Shown piece by piece: positions 1 to 6,831 of a DNA stretch of 39,999 nt. A program made the position numbers and the translations under genes. The DNA is taken from contig JAUSNP010000002.1 of the NCBI GenBank assembly GCA_030645735.1, positions 1 to 39,999 on the forward strand, given 5' to 3'. The notes under the pieces are model-generated. The model was not told where the DNA came from. It did no database searches and saw nothing but the letters and a program-made list of their open reading frames with translations. Source of the DNA: Candidatus Moraniibacteriota bacterium (lineage in GTDB: Bacteria > Patescibacteriota > Minisyncoccia > Moranbacterales > UBA2206). Position 1 is the first letter of the stretch, and every line of letters starts with the position of its first letter.

Positions 1-119
1 AAAATACTGGTCCGGCGCGGGGCAACCGGTATTTTTTCGCGAATAAGTTGAAAATTTATTTTTGTACGAGCCGGCGGAGAGTTCTTTTTGTTACTTTTTC
101 TTGCGGAAAGAAAAAGTAA
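1..119. repeat. 119-bp direct repeat, copy 1 (may extend left of the window)
   Basis: Every base matches positions 32436-32554. The unit starts with an imperfect hairpin (arms 1-11 and 25-35, AAAATACTGGT against ACCGGTATTTT, one mismatch) around a GC-rich loop. It ends exactly at the foot of a perfect 12-bp hairpin (91-102 and 108-119, TTACTTTTTCTT, loop GCGGA). Sequence identity stops at the hairpin foot, which suggests a discrete element with a stem-loop at each end. The left boundary is not visible because the window starts here. No ORF is carried. Confidence 0.9.
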
Positions 120-208
120 GGGCAATACTTTTATTTTGCAAAAATAAAAGGGCTGAACAATTAATCCAAGTTGATTCCAGCTCAAGGCCGGAATGACAAA
201 CTCCACAA
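120..208. other. short intergenic stretch with palindromes
   Basis: It holds a near-palindrome of the type TTTTATTTTGCAAAAATAAAA, similar to one at 32115-32136. It also holds a GC palindrome near 172-198 (ATTCCAGCTCAAGGCCGGAATGACA), which is an inverted copy, with one mismatch, of the REP-like element at 6804-6831. No gene is seen. Confidence 0.6.
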
Positions 209-1666
209 TCAAAAAGGCGCCTTTTCCTCATCCCGCCTTCTTCTGGAAAAATACAGAATCCCTATCAAAATTATATACCAAATCACAACGAAACCCCAAG
301 AAAAATTCAGGACTTCAACAGAAGCAAACTTGAGATTCGCCATCCATTCAATGATGCTCGTTTCATATTTGAGTGGCAAGAATGTCAGCCAAGCCAAGAT
401 TGTCGCCAAGGGCGGAAAAACAAAGGCCAACACCACCATCAAAAATCCCAGAAGCATTGTGAGCGGAATGATTGGCAAAACCAACAAGTTAGCCAGCGGC
501 GAAATGACTGACAATTTCTGAAAATCAGTGAGAATGATTGGCAGAACAAAAGCTTGCGCGCTCAAAGTCAAAAACAAAATCTCACTCAAAAAGGCTATAC
601 CATTTTTCTTAATCGAATATTTTTCAATCAATGGATAAAAATAGACAATTCCGATGGTTGCCAAAAATGACAATTGAAAACCCACATCCCAGCGCAGAAG
701 TAATGGATTAATCAAAAGCATCACCACGGCCGAAAAGACAATTGAATTTTGCGCATTGCTCAGGCGCCCATTCTTCATGGCCCACAAAATGAGTGACCCC
801 ATCACGCCCGCTCGCACTGCACTAGCTGGAAACCCCGTCATCACCACAAACAAAAAGATGCCGACGATGGCAAACCAGAAAGCTTGTTTGCGCCACAGTC
901 CCAAAAAAATTCCCAACAACATCAAATATTCTGCCACAATTGTCACGTTGTATCCCGACACGGCCACGATGTGCGTAAGACCAGTTTTGGAAAAATTGTC
1001 TTGCACCGCTTTGGACAATTTGTCATCCCCACCCAAAATCAAACCAATCAAAAGTCCCGATTGTGGAGCTGGCAACAATTTGATAATTTTTTCCTGCAAT
1101 CTATCTTTGAAATGCAGAATCATAGCGTAAGCTCGACTGCCCTGATTTTTCTCTAACAATTCGATTTTGGGATTTTTGCATAAATGCAAAATATTATCTT
1201 TGGCCAGATACATGCGATAATCAAAACCATTGAAATTTTCTGGAATTTCTAAAGTGCAACTAACTTTCAATTTATCACCGTATTCATAGGCATCATAAGA
1301 AAATATTGATATTAGAAACTTTTCTCTATTTTCCATCCGCACAACAATCTTCTGCGTTCGATCTTTGATTTCTGGTTCTTTAGTAATAATCACTTCACCA
1401 GAAAAATTTTGTTTCTCTTGATTCAACTGGATTATTTTTTCCAATCTGGCGGTTGTCAGCCAAACGCCAGTCAGAAAAAACAAAATTGCAAAAGTCACCA
1501 AATAGACTTGTTTGTTTTTATAGAAAATAAACAACACAATCAGTGCCACGATCAAAACCAAGAATAAATAAAAAATATCCACCATATGTGGATAATAAAA
1601 AGAAGTGCCAAAAATTCCAGCAATAAAACTCAAGGATAGCAGTAAAAATATTTTAGATTTGTGCAT
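209..1666 (-). CDS. comEC: ComEC/Rec2-family DNA-uptake membrane channel, short form
   Basis: ComEC forms the inner-membrane pore that carries single-stranded DNA into the cell during natural transformation. The protein starts with hydrophobic segments (about residues 5-75), then an OB-like DUF4131 region (about 85-175), then the multi-helix Competence domain with the family's 'TGLTHIVAVSGYNVT' type stretch near 225-245. It is about 485 residues long. The C-terminal metallo-beta-lactamase domain of long ComEC proteins is absent, and the gene ends normally in TGA after a basic tail. The ORF track begins at a GTG six codons upstream (1684); I prefer the ATG at 1666, since neither start has a clear Shine-Dalgarno sequence. 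dprA at 28625 is a second competence gene in the window. The family call is firm; the role in uptake is inferred. Confidence 0.88.
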   Translation of the reverse strand: MHKSKIFLLLSLSFIAGIFGTSFYYPHMVDIFYLFLVLIVALIVLFIFYKNKQVYLVTFAILFFLTGVWLTTARLEKIIQLNQEKQNFSGEVIITKEPEIKDRTQKIVVRMENREKFLISIFSYDAYEYGDKLKVSCTLEIPENFNGFDYRMYLAKDNILHLCKNPKIELLEKNQGSRAYAMILHFKDRLQEKIIKLLPAPQSGLLIGLILGGDDKLSKAVQDNFSKTGLTHIVAVSGYNVTIVAEYLMLLGIFLGLWRKQAFWFAIVGIFLFVVMTGFPASAVRAGVMGSLILWAMKNGRLSNAQNSIVFSAVVMLLINPLLLRWDVGFQLSFLATIGIVYFYPLIEKYSIKKNGIAFLSEILFLTLSAQAFVLPIILTDFQKLSVISPLANLLVLPIIPLTMLLGFLMVVLAFVFPPLATILAWLTFLPLKYETSIIEWMANLKFASVEVLNFSWGFVVIWYIILIGILYFSRRRRDEEKAPF

Positions 1667-1697
1667 ACTTAAATTATAAACCACTCAGAAAAATTTA

Positions 1698-1727
1698 AAA
1701 GCCGGCAGGACACTGTCCCCCGGCTTT
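1698..1727 (-). terminator. intrinsic terminator for the 1749-1979 gene
   Basis: The outer stem AAAGCCGG/CCGGCTTT encloses an inner stem GGACA/TGTCC. On the minus strand the hairpin is followed by TTTTAAATTTTT. It lies just after the small gene's stop and before comEC. Confidence 0.75.
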
Positions 1728-1748
1728 CCCTCCTTAAAAAATAATCTT

Positions 1749-1979
1749 TCAATGTCCGCGTCCAGGACATCTGGAAGATACCACGTCGACCCGCAAACTC
1801 AATTGTTCATGAGCTGTCTGAGCGCAAAGAAATTGCCGATTGGATTCTTCATCAGTTCTGCCAGCCAGCCTTTCTATGCATTTGGCTACAAACACCAGTC
1901 CAGCTTCAGTCTTCGAGCGCGCAGCTAAACATTCAACTTTGCAGGGACAACTATCGGTAACATCTGGTTTATCGTTCAT
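1749..1979 (-). CDS. small cysteine-containing hypothetical protein (76 aa)
   Basis: I do not recognise this protein. The start is set by a strong Shine-Dalgarno (AAGGAG, 8 nt before the ATG at 1979), so I do not use the longer ORF from 2015. The product has a CPCKVEC cysteine cluster near residues 11-17, more cysteines near 43 and 58, and a C-terminal CPGRGH tail; there is no signal peptide or membrane helix. GC content is clearly higher than in neighbouring genes. A strong terminator follows directly. Upstream is a structured, repeat-containing leader. A small metal-binding protein is possible from the cysteines, but this is a guess. Confidence 0.5.
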   Translation of the reverse strand: MNDKPDVTDSCPCKVECLAARSKTEAGLVFVAKCIERLAGRTDEESNRQFLCAQTAHEQLSLRVDVVSSRCPGRGH

Positions 1980-2187
1980 GCGTCGTTCTCCTTGATCTAT
2001 CTTTTGCAATTGCATGGTTCATTGCCATGCTCAACACACCATGGTTTGCATGAGGCTTGCCTGAGGCATTTTGACACAGATCTATTGCAGGAAGTGCACC
2101 ATGGCTCACATGCTCCAGTGCGAAGACATTTTGACACTGGCTTGCCACAGGTTGTGCAAATATCTTAACTTGATTTCGTCGGCGCAT
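1969..2187 (-). CDS. doubtful 72-aa ORF across the tandem-repeat leader
   Basis: This ORF overlaps the start of the 1749-1979 gene by 11 bases, as in translational coupling. It reads through the two 60-nt repeat units, giving two degenerate 20-residue repeats (each with a CQN motif and an HG pair). A Shine-Dalgarno-like AGGAG lies upstream but spaced poorly for this ATG (about 12 nt); it sits closer to another ATG at about 2195 that opens only a short ORF. The region may instead be a non-coding structured leader. I cannot decide. Confidence 0.25.
   Translation of the reverse strand: MRRRNQVKIFAQPVASQCQNVFALEHVSHGALPAIDLCQNASGKPHANHGVLSMAMNHAIAKDRSRRTTHER
2012..2156 (-). promoter_or_regulatory. 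possible structured RNA leader with several hairpins
   Basis: In RNA sense this stretch can form stems CCAGTG/CACTGG (2115-2120 with 2135-2140), GCCTCAGGC-type, and GCATGG/CCATGC (2012-2017 with 2025-2030). It lies between the DUF167 gene and the strong ribosome-binding site of the 1749-1979 gene. It matches no riboswitch family that I recognise. Confidence 0.35.
2037..2156. repeat. two 60-nt degenerate tandem repeats
   Basis: Units 2037-2096 and 2097-2156 are both exactly 60 nt. Both begin CACCATGG, carry CATTTTGACAC at the same offset (30), and end in GTG, with diverged sequence between. The unit length is a multiple of three. Confidence 0.65.
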
Positions 2188-2207
2188 CCATACATGATTC
2201 TCCTAAT

Positions 2208-2429
2208 TTAGGGTTTGACTTCAATTATTTTTATCTTGGCGGATTTTCCGCCAATTATTGCTAAGGTACTTTTAGGCACAGCAAAATATTCTGCTAGTAT
2301 CTTTATTAGCATAATATTGGCCTCGCCGTCAACTGGCGGAGCGGTCAGCTTCACCTTATATTCCCCTTCAGAAATTTTAGTCACCTCGTTTTTGGAAGAA
2401 CGCGGACTGACACGAACGTATATTCTCAT
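2208..2429 (-). CDS. DUF167 (YggU-family) protein
   Basis: This is a small conserved protein of unknown function, 73 residues from the ATG at 2429. Family features are the N-terminal 'VRVSPRSSKNEV' stretch, the central 'KVKLTAPPVDGEAN' motif and the C-terminal 'GGKSAKIKIIE' stretch. The ORF track's longer N-terminus is a read-through of the palindrome at 2454-2482 and is rejected. It lies 62 bp after nrdG on the same strand and may be the last gene of that transcript. Known structures of the family are small alpha/beta folds; the cellular role is not established. Confidence 0.88.
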   Translation of the reverse strand: MRIYVRVSPRSSKNEVTKISEGEYKVKLTAPPVDGEANIMLIKILAEYFAVPKSTLAIIGGKSAKIKIIEVKP

Positions 2430-2453
2430 GATAATTTCTTTACAAATTACGCT

Positions 2454-2482
2454 GTAGAGACGAGGCAGTGCCTCGTCTCTAC
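2454..2482. repeat. GC-rich palindrome, family A (intergenic copy)
   Basis: Perfect 14-bp inverted arms, GTAGAGACGAGGCA and TGCCTCGTCTCTAC, one base apart. It lies between nrdG and the DUF167 gene. A close copy lies inside the parB reading frame at 34943-34970. Confidence 0.9.
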
Positions 2483-2491
2483 GCACAATTA

Positions 2492-3187
2492 CTACCGCCT
2501 TATTCCCATCTTCCCGAAATGTTTCTCGATTTTTTTCTGTATTTTTTCTAGATCAATTGTTTGACCCTTAGTGATTTTTTTCAAGTTTGGATCCAATATT
2601 TTTTGCTCTTCACGATATTCCTGTAGAAAATAATTTTCAGCGCCATCAATCCATTTAGCAATTTCATCAAAATCTTTTTCACTATGCAAGCCTGGCACAA
2701 CCGTGGTACGAAATTCATAGGGAATCTTGCTGTGCATAATCAAATTCACACTCAAACGGATTCGGTCCTTGTCCACTTTTGACCCAGTGGTTTTGTCATA
2801 ATTTTCCAAGGAACTCTTGATGTCCATGGCGATATAGTCCACCAACTTTTGATCAATTATTTTTTTCAAAACATCTGGGCGTGTGCCGTTGGAATCGAGC
2901 TTCACCAAAAAGCCCATCTTTTTTATCTTCTGAATAAATTCAATAATGTCCGGTTGAATAGTCGGTTCGCCACCAGTGATGCAAACTCCTTCCAACTTGC
3001 CCACTCGTCTAGAGAGAAATTCAAAAAATTCTTTTTCCGATTCCTCATTGTGCGCCAAACGCAAATCAACCAGCTCTGGATTGTGGCAAAAGGGACAGCG
3101 AAAACTACAACCAAGTGTAAAGACTGTCGTTGCAATTTTCCCTGGATAATCGAGCAGGGTCAATTTTTGAAAACCACCAAGTATCAT
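2492..3187 (-). CDS. nrdG: anaerobic ribonucleotide reductase activating enzyme (radical SAM)
   Basis: NrdG uses a [4Fe-4S] cluster and S-adenosylmethionine to create the glycyl radical of class III ribonucleotide reductase. The 231-residue protein has the radical SAM signature CxxxCxxC (CSFRCPFC, about residues 27-34) and the SAM-binding 'TGGEP' motif (about 96-100), with the short radical SAM core of the family. It lies 354 bp after the glycyl-radical-domain gene and in the same direction as nrdD and nrdR. The gap holds a terminator-like hairpin and repeats, so it may have its own promoter. Its substrate here should be the glycine in the separate small protein at 3542-3805. Confidence 0.93.
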   Translation of the reverse strand: MILGGFQKLTLLDYPGKIATTVFTLGCSFRCPFCHNPELVDLRLAHNEESEKEFFEFLSRRVGKLEGVCITGGEPTIQPDIIEFIQKIKKMGFLVKLDSNGTRPDVLKKIIDQKLVDYIAMDIKSSLENYDKTTGSKVDKDRIRLSVNLIMHSKIPYEFRTTVVPGLHSEKDFDEIAKWIDGAENYFLQEYREEQKILDPNLKKITKGQTIDLEKIQKKIEKHFGKMGIRR

Positions 3188-3330
3188 AAATTTATAAATT
3201 CAAAATTACAAATATCAAATAAAATTTAAATTATAATTTTCAAAATTCAAAACTATTTTGAATTTTTATTTTTTAGTCATTTTGATTTATTTGTGATTTG
3301 TAATTTTATATTTTGTATTTTTAAAACCTA
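3188..3330. repeat. AT-rich imperfect inverted repeat
   Basis: Words such as AAATTCAAAATTACAAAT on the left are mirrored on the right (ATTTGTAATTTTATATTTTG), giving a long imperfect stem. The same word set occurs at 29717-29846, and a looser relative at 26790-26965. No ORF. Confidence 0.6.
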
Positions 3331-3363
3331 GGGCGACACCTGTTTTTATGACAGATATCGCCC
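3331..3363 (-). terminator. possible terminator of the nrdR-nrdD-glycyl operon
   Basis: Stem GGGCGA/TCGCCC with inner CTGT/ACAG; on the minus strand it is followed by TAGGTTTTAAAAAT. The T tract is interrupted, so termination may be partial and could allow read-through into nrdG. Confidence 0.4.
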
Positions 3364-3376
3364 CGCTATCTTTTTT

Positions 3377-3535
3377 GGGCTCTACAATGAGATAGCTTAT
3401 GCAGTTCGTGCTCATTTTTGCCTCAGATTTGCTTTAAAAATTCTGAGAATGTATCAGCATACTTTGAAGAATTTTTTAAGCAAAGATGAGGTGAAAATGA
3501 ATGCGAAATGTGTGAGTTATTTCATTGTAGAGCCC
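3377..3535. mobile_element. 159-bp MITE-like inverted-repeat element
   Basis: The ends are perfect 14-bp terminal inverted repeats, GGGCTCTACAATGA. Inside these the two halves continue as an imperfect match (for example TCATTTT-CCTCA-TTTGCTT) to a short centre, so the element can fold into one long hairpin. It carries no ORF. It ends six bases after the glycyl-domain gene's stop. No target duplication is obvious. No U tract follows on either strand, so it is not a normal terminator. Confidence 0.6.
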
Positions 3536-3541
3536 AAGATA

Positions 3542-3805
3542 TTAGCAACCACAAGCTGAGCCGCTAACCACAAATTCCATTCGATCTGCAAATTCTGCTT
3601 GTTTACCCTTATTCCATTGTTGCACTGGTCGGATATAGCCCACTACGCGAGAATATACTTCGGCTTTTTGGAAATTCTCCAAAGCTGAATTAGCCTCATG
3701 ACAAGTTTTGCATTTCACAAATGTTTCTTGTCCAACTTTGTAGGGCATGTATTCGTCATTGCACTCCAATGTTTTTCCACAGTCGTGGCATTTATAAGTT
3801 TTCAT
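3542..3805 (-). CDS. stand-alone glycyl radical domain of class III ribonucleotide reductase
   Basis: This 87-residue protein matches the C-terminal end of NrdD. The stretch AEVYSRVVGYIRPVQQWNKG (48-67) holds the RVxGY glycyl radical site, with Gly56 as the predicted radical residue, then a 'GKQAEFADR' tail. Before it is a zinc-ribbon-like pair CHDC (6-9) and CKTC (32-35). It ends SGSACGC. The NrdD body upstream (3904-6108) lacks any RVxGY motif, and about 98 AT-rich non-coding bases separate the two. The sequence therefore shows a split enzyme with the radical domain supplied in trans. YfiD/GrcA, a spare glycyl domain for pyruvate formate-lyase, is a known parallel. Function in trans is inferred. 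Confidence 0.85.
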   Translation of the reverse strand: MKTYKCHDCGKTLECNDEYMPYKVGQETFVKCKTCHEANSALENFQKAEVYSRVVGYIRPVQQWNKGKQAEFADRMEFVVSGSACGC

Positions 3806-3903
3806 CTTTTTGCTTTCTGATCCGACGTTATCAAAAACTTCGAATCGAGAAATGTTTTATTTTTATTTATATTGAAAAAATTTAGATTGCCTCAAGTCCT
3901 TAC

Positions 3904-6108
3904 TTAGTCTTCCATCACAACTTTCAGATACACAGTGCTACTTTGCTCTGCCTTACACTTTGGACAAACCGCATGCTCGCCATTCAAATAACCATGCACT
4001 GGGCAGATACTGAAGGTTGGGGTGAGCGTGAAGTATGGCAAGGAATAATTCTCAGCAATTTTTCTAACCAAATTCTTAGTTGTCTCAATGTCCAAAACTC
4101 TTTCTCCCAAAAATCCATGCAACACTGTTCCGCCGGTATATTTGGTTTGAATGTTATCTTGCAAGTCCAATGCTTCAAAAATATCTTCTGTGAATGACAC
4201 TGGCAATTGAGAAGAATTAGTATAATATGGCGCTGAATCCTGCTCTCGCACAGCCTTGTCGTTGGCAAACAATGTATCCGGGAATCTCTTTTTGTCTAGC
4301 AGTGCTAGGCGGGTTCCAGTTCCTTCACCAGGAGACGCTTCGAGATTATACATATTGCCAGTTTCAGTTTGATATTTCACCATCCTATCTCGCATATGCA
4401 CCAAAACATCTTCGGCAAATTTTTGTCCTTCTTTGGTGGTGATGTCCTTGCCAATCAAATTTAGCAAAGCTTCATTCATACCGATAAGTCCGATAGTTGA
4501 AAAATGGTTGGCCCAATATTCATTGCGACGCATCTTGATAGCTTCCAAGTATACCTTGGTGTATGGATACAATCCTTTGTCAGTTAGGCTTTCCACCATT
4601 TTTCTTTTTGTCTCCAAACTATCCTTAGCCAGATCCATCAAGTGATCTAATTGCTGATAAAACTCTTTCTTGTTTTTCGAGGTATATCCCAATCTCGGCA
4701 TATTGATAGTTACCACTCCAATTGAACCAGTCAATGGGTTGGCTCCAAACAGCCCGCCACCACGCTTGTGCAATTCTCGATTATCTAGTCGTAAACGGCA
4801 ACACATTGAGCGCGCATCATCTGGGTCCATATCTGAATTGATGAAGTTAGCAAAATATGGAATACCGTATTTAGCAGTCATTTCCCAAATCGCATCAAAG
4901 CGCTTATCTTCCCAATCGAAATTCTTGTCGATGTTGTAGGTTGGGATTGGGAAAGTGAAAATTCTGCCATCCGCATCGCCTTCTGTCATTACTTCGGCAA
5001 AGGCGCGATTAATCATATTCATCTCCTCTTGGAAATCGCCATATTTTTCATTCTGTGGCACACCACCAATGATGACGGTTTCATTTTTGAGATTTTTTGG
5101 CGCTACGATGTCCAAAGTAATATTGGAAAATGGAGTTTGAAATCCAACACGAGTAGAAACATTCATATTGAACACAAAGGATTGAATTTCTTGTTTCACT
5201 TTGGCATAGTTCAATTTGTCATGGCGTACAAATGGAGCCAACAAAGTATCAAAGTTTGAAAAAGCTTGTGCTCCAGCCACCTCGCCTTGCAAAGTGTAAA
5301 TGAAATTCACCATTTGTCCCAAAATTGAACCAAGATGTTTAGCTGGCTTGCAAGCCACTTTGCCCGCCACACCAGTGAACCCACGACGGATCAAATCTTG
5401 CAAATCCCAACCGCAACAATAGGCAGCTACCAATTGCAAGTCATGAATATGAAAATCTCCACCTTCATGCGCATCACGGATTGCTTTGGTATACACGCGA
5501 TTCATCCAATAATTGGAACTCACAATTGAAGCAATGTAATTATTGAGTCCTTGCAAAGAATAGGCCATATTGGCGTTCTCTTTCACTTTCCAGTCGATTT
5601 CTTGAATATATTTGTCCACCAGATCAACTGCTTCTTTCAATGACTCTTCCGTTTCACGAATTTTTCGGTGTTGTTCACGATACAAGATATAGGCTTTGGC
5701 AGTTTCATCAAAATCCAAAATCATTAAAACTTTTTCCACTAGATCTTGTACCTCTTCGATTTCTGGAATAAAACCTTTTTTATAACTCTTGCTCAACATC
5801 TGCGCCACTTTGGTCGCAACTTTTTGCGCATCCCTCTCACTACCTTCACCTGTTTCAGCAAAAGCTTTCATCACGGCTTTAGCGATTTTTTTCGAATCAA
5901 AGGACACTACCTTTCCACTGCGCTTAACCACTTTCATAATTTCGTCTGCCTTTTTAGCTGCTACCGCTTTGGCAACAACTTTCTTAGTAACCACTTTTTT
6001 TGCGACTGTCTTTTTCGCAACGACTTTTTTCACCACAGCTTTCTTGGATGTCACCTTTTTTTCCCCAACTTTCTTTCCCCCATTTTTGTTTTTGATTTTT
6101 GCCATCAT
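3904..6108 (-). CDS. nrdD: anaerobic ribonucleoside-triphosphate reductase, catalytic body lacking the glycyl radical site
   Basis: Reduces ribonucleoside triphosphates to deoxy forms under anaerobic conditions. The 734-residue protein has a very basic Lys/Val/Ala tail (about 1-55), an ATP-cone (about 57-150) for allosteric control, and the NrdD barrel. Likely catalytic cysteines are in the 'AYCCGW' (near 231) and 'SMCCRLRLD' motifs. A C-terminal zinc site CPVH...CPKC is followed only by a short tail ending VVMED, so the usual RVxGY radical loop is missing and is found on the next gene. It starts 40 bp after nrdR. Two ATGs (6108, 6105) are possible starts. The basic tail resembles that of HisS in this window. 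Confidence 0.93.
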   Translation of the reverse strand: MMAKIKNKNGGKKVGEKKVTSKKAVVKKVVAKKTVAKKVVTKKVVAKAVAAKKADEIMKVVKRSGKVVSFDSKKIAKAVMKAFAETGEGSERDAQKVATKVAQMLSKSYKKGFIPEIEEVQDLVEKVLMILDFDETAKAYILYREQHRKIRETEESLKEAVDLVDKYIQEIDWKVKENANMAYSLQGLNNYIASIVSSNYWMNRVYTKAIRDAHEGGDFHIHDLQLVAAYCCGWDLQDLIRRGFTGVAGKVACKPAKHLGSILGQMVNFIYTLQGEVAGAQAFSNFDTLLAPFVRHDKLNYAKVKQEIQSFVFNMNVSTRVGFQTPFSNITLDIVAPKNLKNETVIIGGVPQNEKYGDFQEEMNMINRAFAEVMTEGDADGRIFTFPIPTYNIDKNFDWEDKRFDAIWEMTAKYGIPYFANFINSDMDPDDARSMCCRLRLDNRELHKRGGGLFGANPLTGSIGVVTINMPRLGYTSKNKKEFYQQLDHLMDLAKDSLETKRKMVESLTDKGLYPYTKVYLEAIKMRRNEYWANHFSTIGLIGMNEALLNLIGKDITTKEGQKFAEDVLVHMRDRMVKYQTETGNMYNLEASPGEGTGTRLALLDKKRFPDTLFANDKAVREQDSAPYYTNSSQLPVSFTEDIFEALDLQDNIQTKYTGGTVLHGFLGERVLDIETTKNLVRKIAENYSLPYFTLTPTFSICPVHGYLNGEHAVCPKCKAEQSSTVYLKVVMED

Positions 6109-6148
6109 ACGGTTTTTAGAAATTAGATTAATTTATTTTATAAAAATT

Positions 6149-6601
6149 TTAATTGTTGTCTAGCATGTCCAGCTCTTTTTTGAAACTCTCTACACTGCCG
6201 AAAGATTTGTAGACACTAGCAAATCGCACATAGGCTACTTCATCAAACTCTTTCATTTTCTTGAGAACTATCTTGCCAATCTCTTTGGTGGTCACTTCTG
6301 TTTTTTCTAGAGACTGAATGGTGTATTCAATATCACCCAGCAGTTTGATTATTTTTTCTTCTGTAACCGGCCTTTTGATGAGTGCACGACGGATACCAGT
6401 TTCAATCTTGGATTTGTCATATTCCGTCTTCTCGCCGTTCTTCTTCACCACCGTCAGGCGCAACAATTCAATTTCTTCATAGGTCGAAAATCTAGATTCA
6501 CATTTGTTACATTCGCGTCTTCTTCGAGTGATTTTGCCTTCGTTAGTATCGCGTGAATCAACCACTTTTGTTTCTGCGTTATTACAGAAAGGACAATTCA
6601 T
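6149..6601 (-). CDS. nrdR: NrdR transcriptional repressor
   Basis: NrdR senses ATP/dATP and represses ribonucleotide reductase genes. The 150-residue protein is full length. It has an N-terminal zinc ribbon (CPFC at 3-6 and CNKC near 31-34) with the basic 'RRRREC' stretch, then an ATP-cone (about 49-140). It is the first gene of the nrd operon and lies downstream of a palindromic NrdR-box-like site (6693-6708), so it probably controls its own operon. Confidence 0.95.
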   Translation of the reverse strand: MNCPFCNNAETKVVDSRDTNEGKITRRRRECNKCESRFSTYEEIELLRLTVVKKNGEKTEYDKSKIETGIRRALIKRPVTEEKIIKLLGDIEYTIQSLEKTEVTTKEIGKIVLKKMKEFDEVAYVRFASVYKSFGSVESFKKELDMLDNN

Positions 6602-6679
6602 ATATTTATTTTAAAAGTTAGAAAGTTTTTAAAGTTTTTAAAGTTCAATATTTCTTTCGACTTTATGAACTTTTAACTT

Positions 6680-6708
6680 TATAACTAGTTATACACTACA
6701 TATAGTGT
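6680..6708 (-). promoter_or_regulatory. NrdR box and adjacent palindrome
   Basis: ACACTACATATAGTGT (6693-6708) is a perfect 16-bp palindrome of the NrdR-box type. Just downstream in transcription, TATAACTAGTTATA (6680-6693) is another perfect palindrome and may be a degenerate second box. Both lie directly after the -10 element of the nrdR promoter. Confidence 0.65.
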
Positions 6709-6719
6709 AACTTGATACT

Positions 6720-6747
6720 ATTATACCACAATTGAAAAACCCGCCAA
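6720..6747 (-). promoter_or_regulatory. nrdR-nrdD promoter
   Basis: A consensus -10, TATAAT (6720-6725), with a weaker -35, TTGGCG (6742-6747), 16 bp apart. The -35 overlaps the terminator of the upstream gene. Confidence 0.5.
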
Positions 6748-6754
6748 GGGGCGG
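6741..6754 (-). terminator. terminator downstream of the GIY-YIG gene
   Basis: Stem CCGCC/GGCGG with a 4-nt loop; on the minus strand it is followed by GTTTTTC. Confidence 0.6.
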
Positions 6755-6803
6755 ATTTTCCTAGAATTTTTAAAGCTTTTAGAAGTTATCCACAGCCACG
6801 ATT

Positions 6804-6831
6804 TGTCATTCCGGCCTTGAGCCGGAATCTA
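6804..6831. repeat. REP-like palindrome forming the 3' end of a gene
   Basis: ATTCCGGCCTTGAGCCGGAAT is near-palindromic. On the minus strand it supplies the last codons (D-S-G-S-R-P-E) and the TGA stop of the GIY-YIG gene. An inverted copy with one mismatch lies at 172-198. Confidence 0.8.

Noticed and set aside
1587-1595. Perfect DnaA-box matches (TTATCCACA) at 1587-1595, 6786-6794, 8310-8318 and 39473-39481
   Set aside because: They are scattered, two lie inside coding sequence, and there is no cluster or AT-rich unwinding region, so they do not define an origin.
2037-2156. Possible CRISPR-like repeats
   Set aside because: Only two adjoining degenerate units with no spacers and no cas genes.
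2849-3229. Plus-strand ORF across nrdG
   Set aside because: Shadow of nrdG; no start signal or recognisable protein. The same applies to the other plus-strand ORFs over minus-strand genes, and the reverse.
3377-3535. Intrinsic terminator for the glycyl-domain gene
   Set aside because: The hairpin is 159 bp long with perfect terminal repeats and no U tract on either strand; an inserted element fits better.
209-6108. TGA recoding as glycine (code 25)
   Set aside because: TGA ends comEC and the GIY-YIG gene at sensible places, and no conserved glycine is written as TGA in the genes read.
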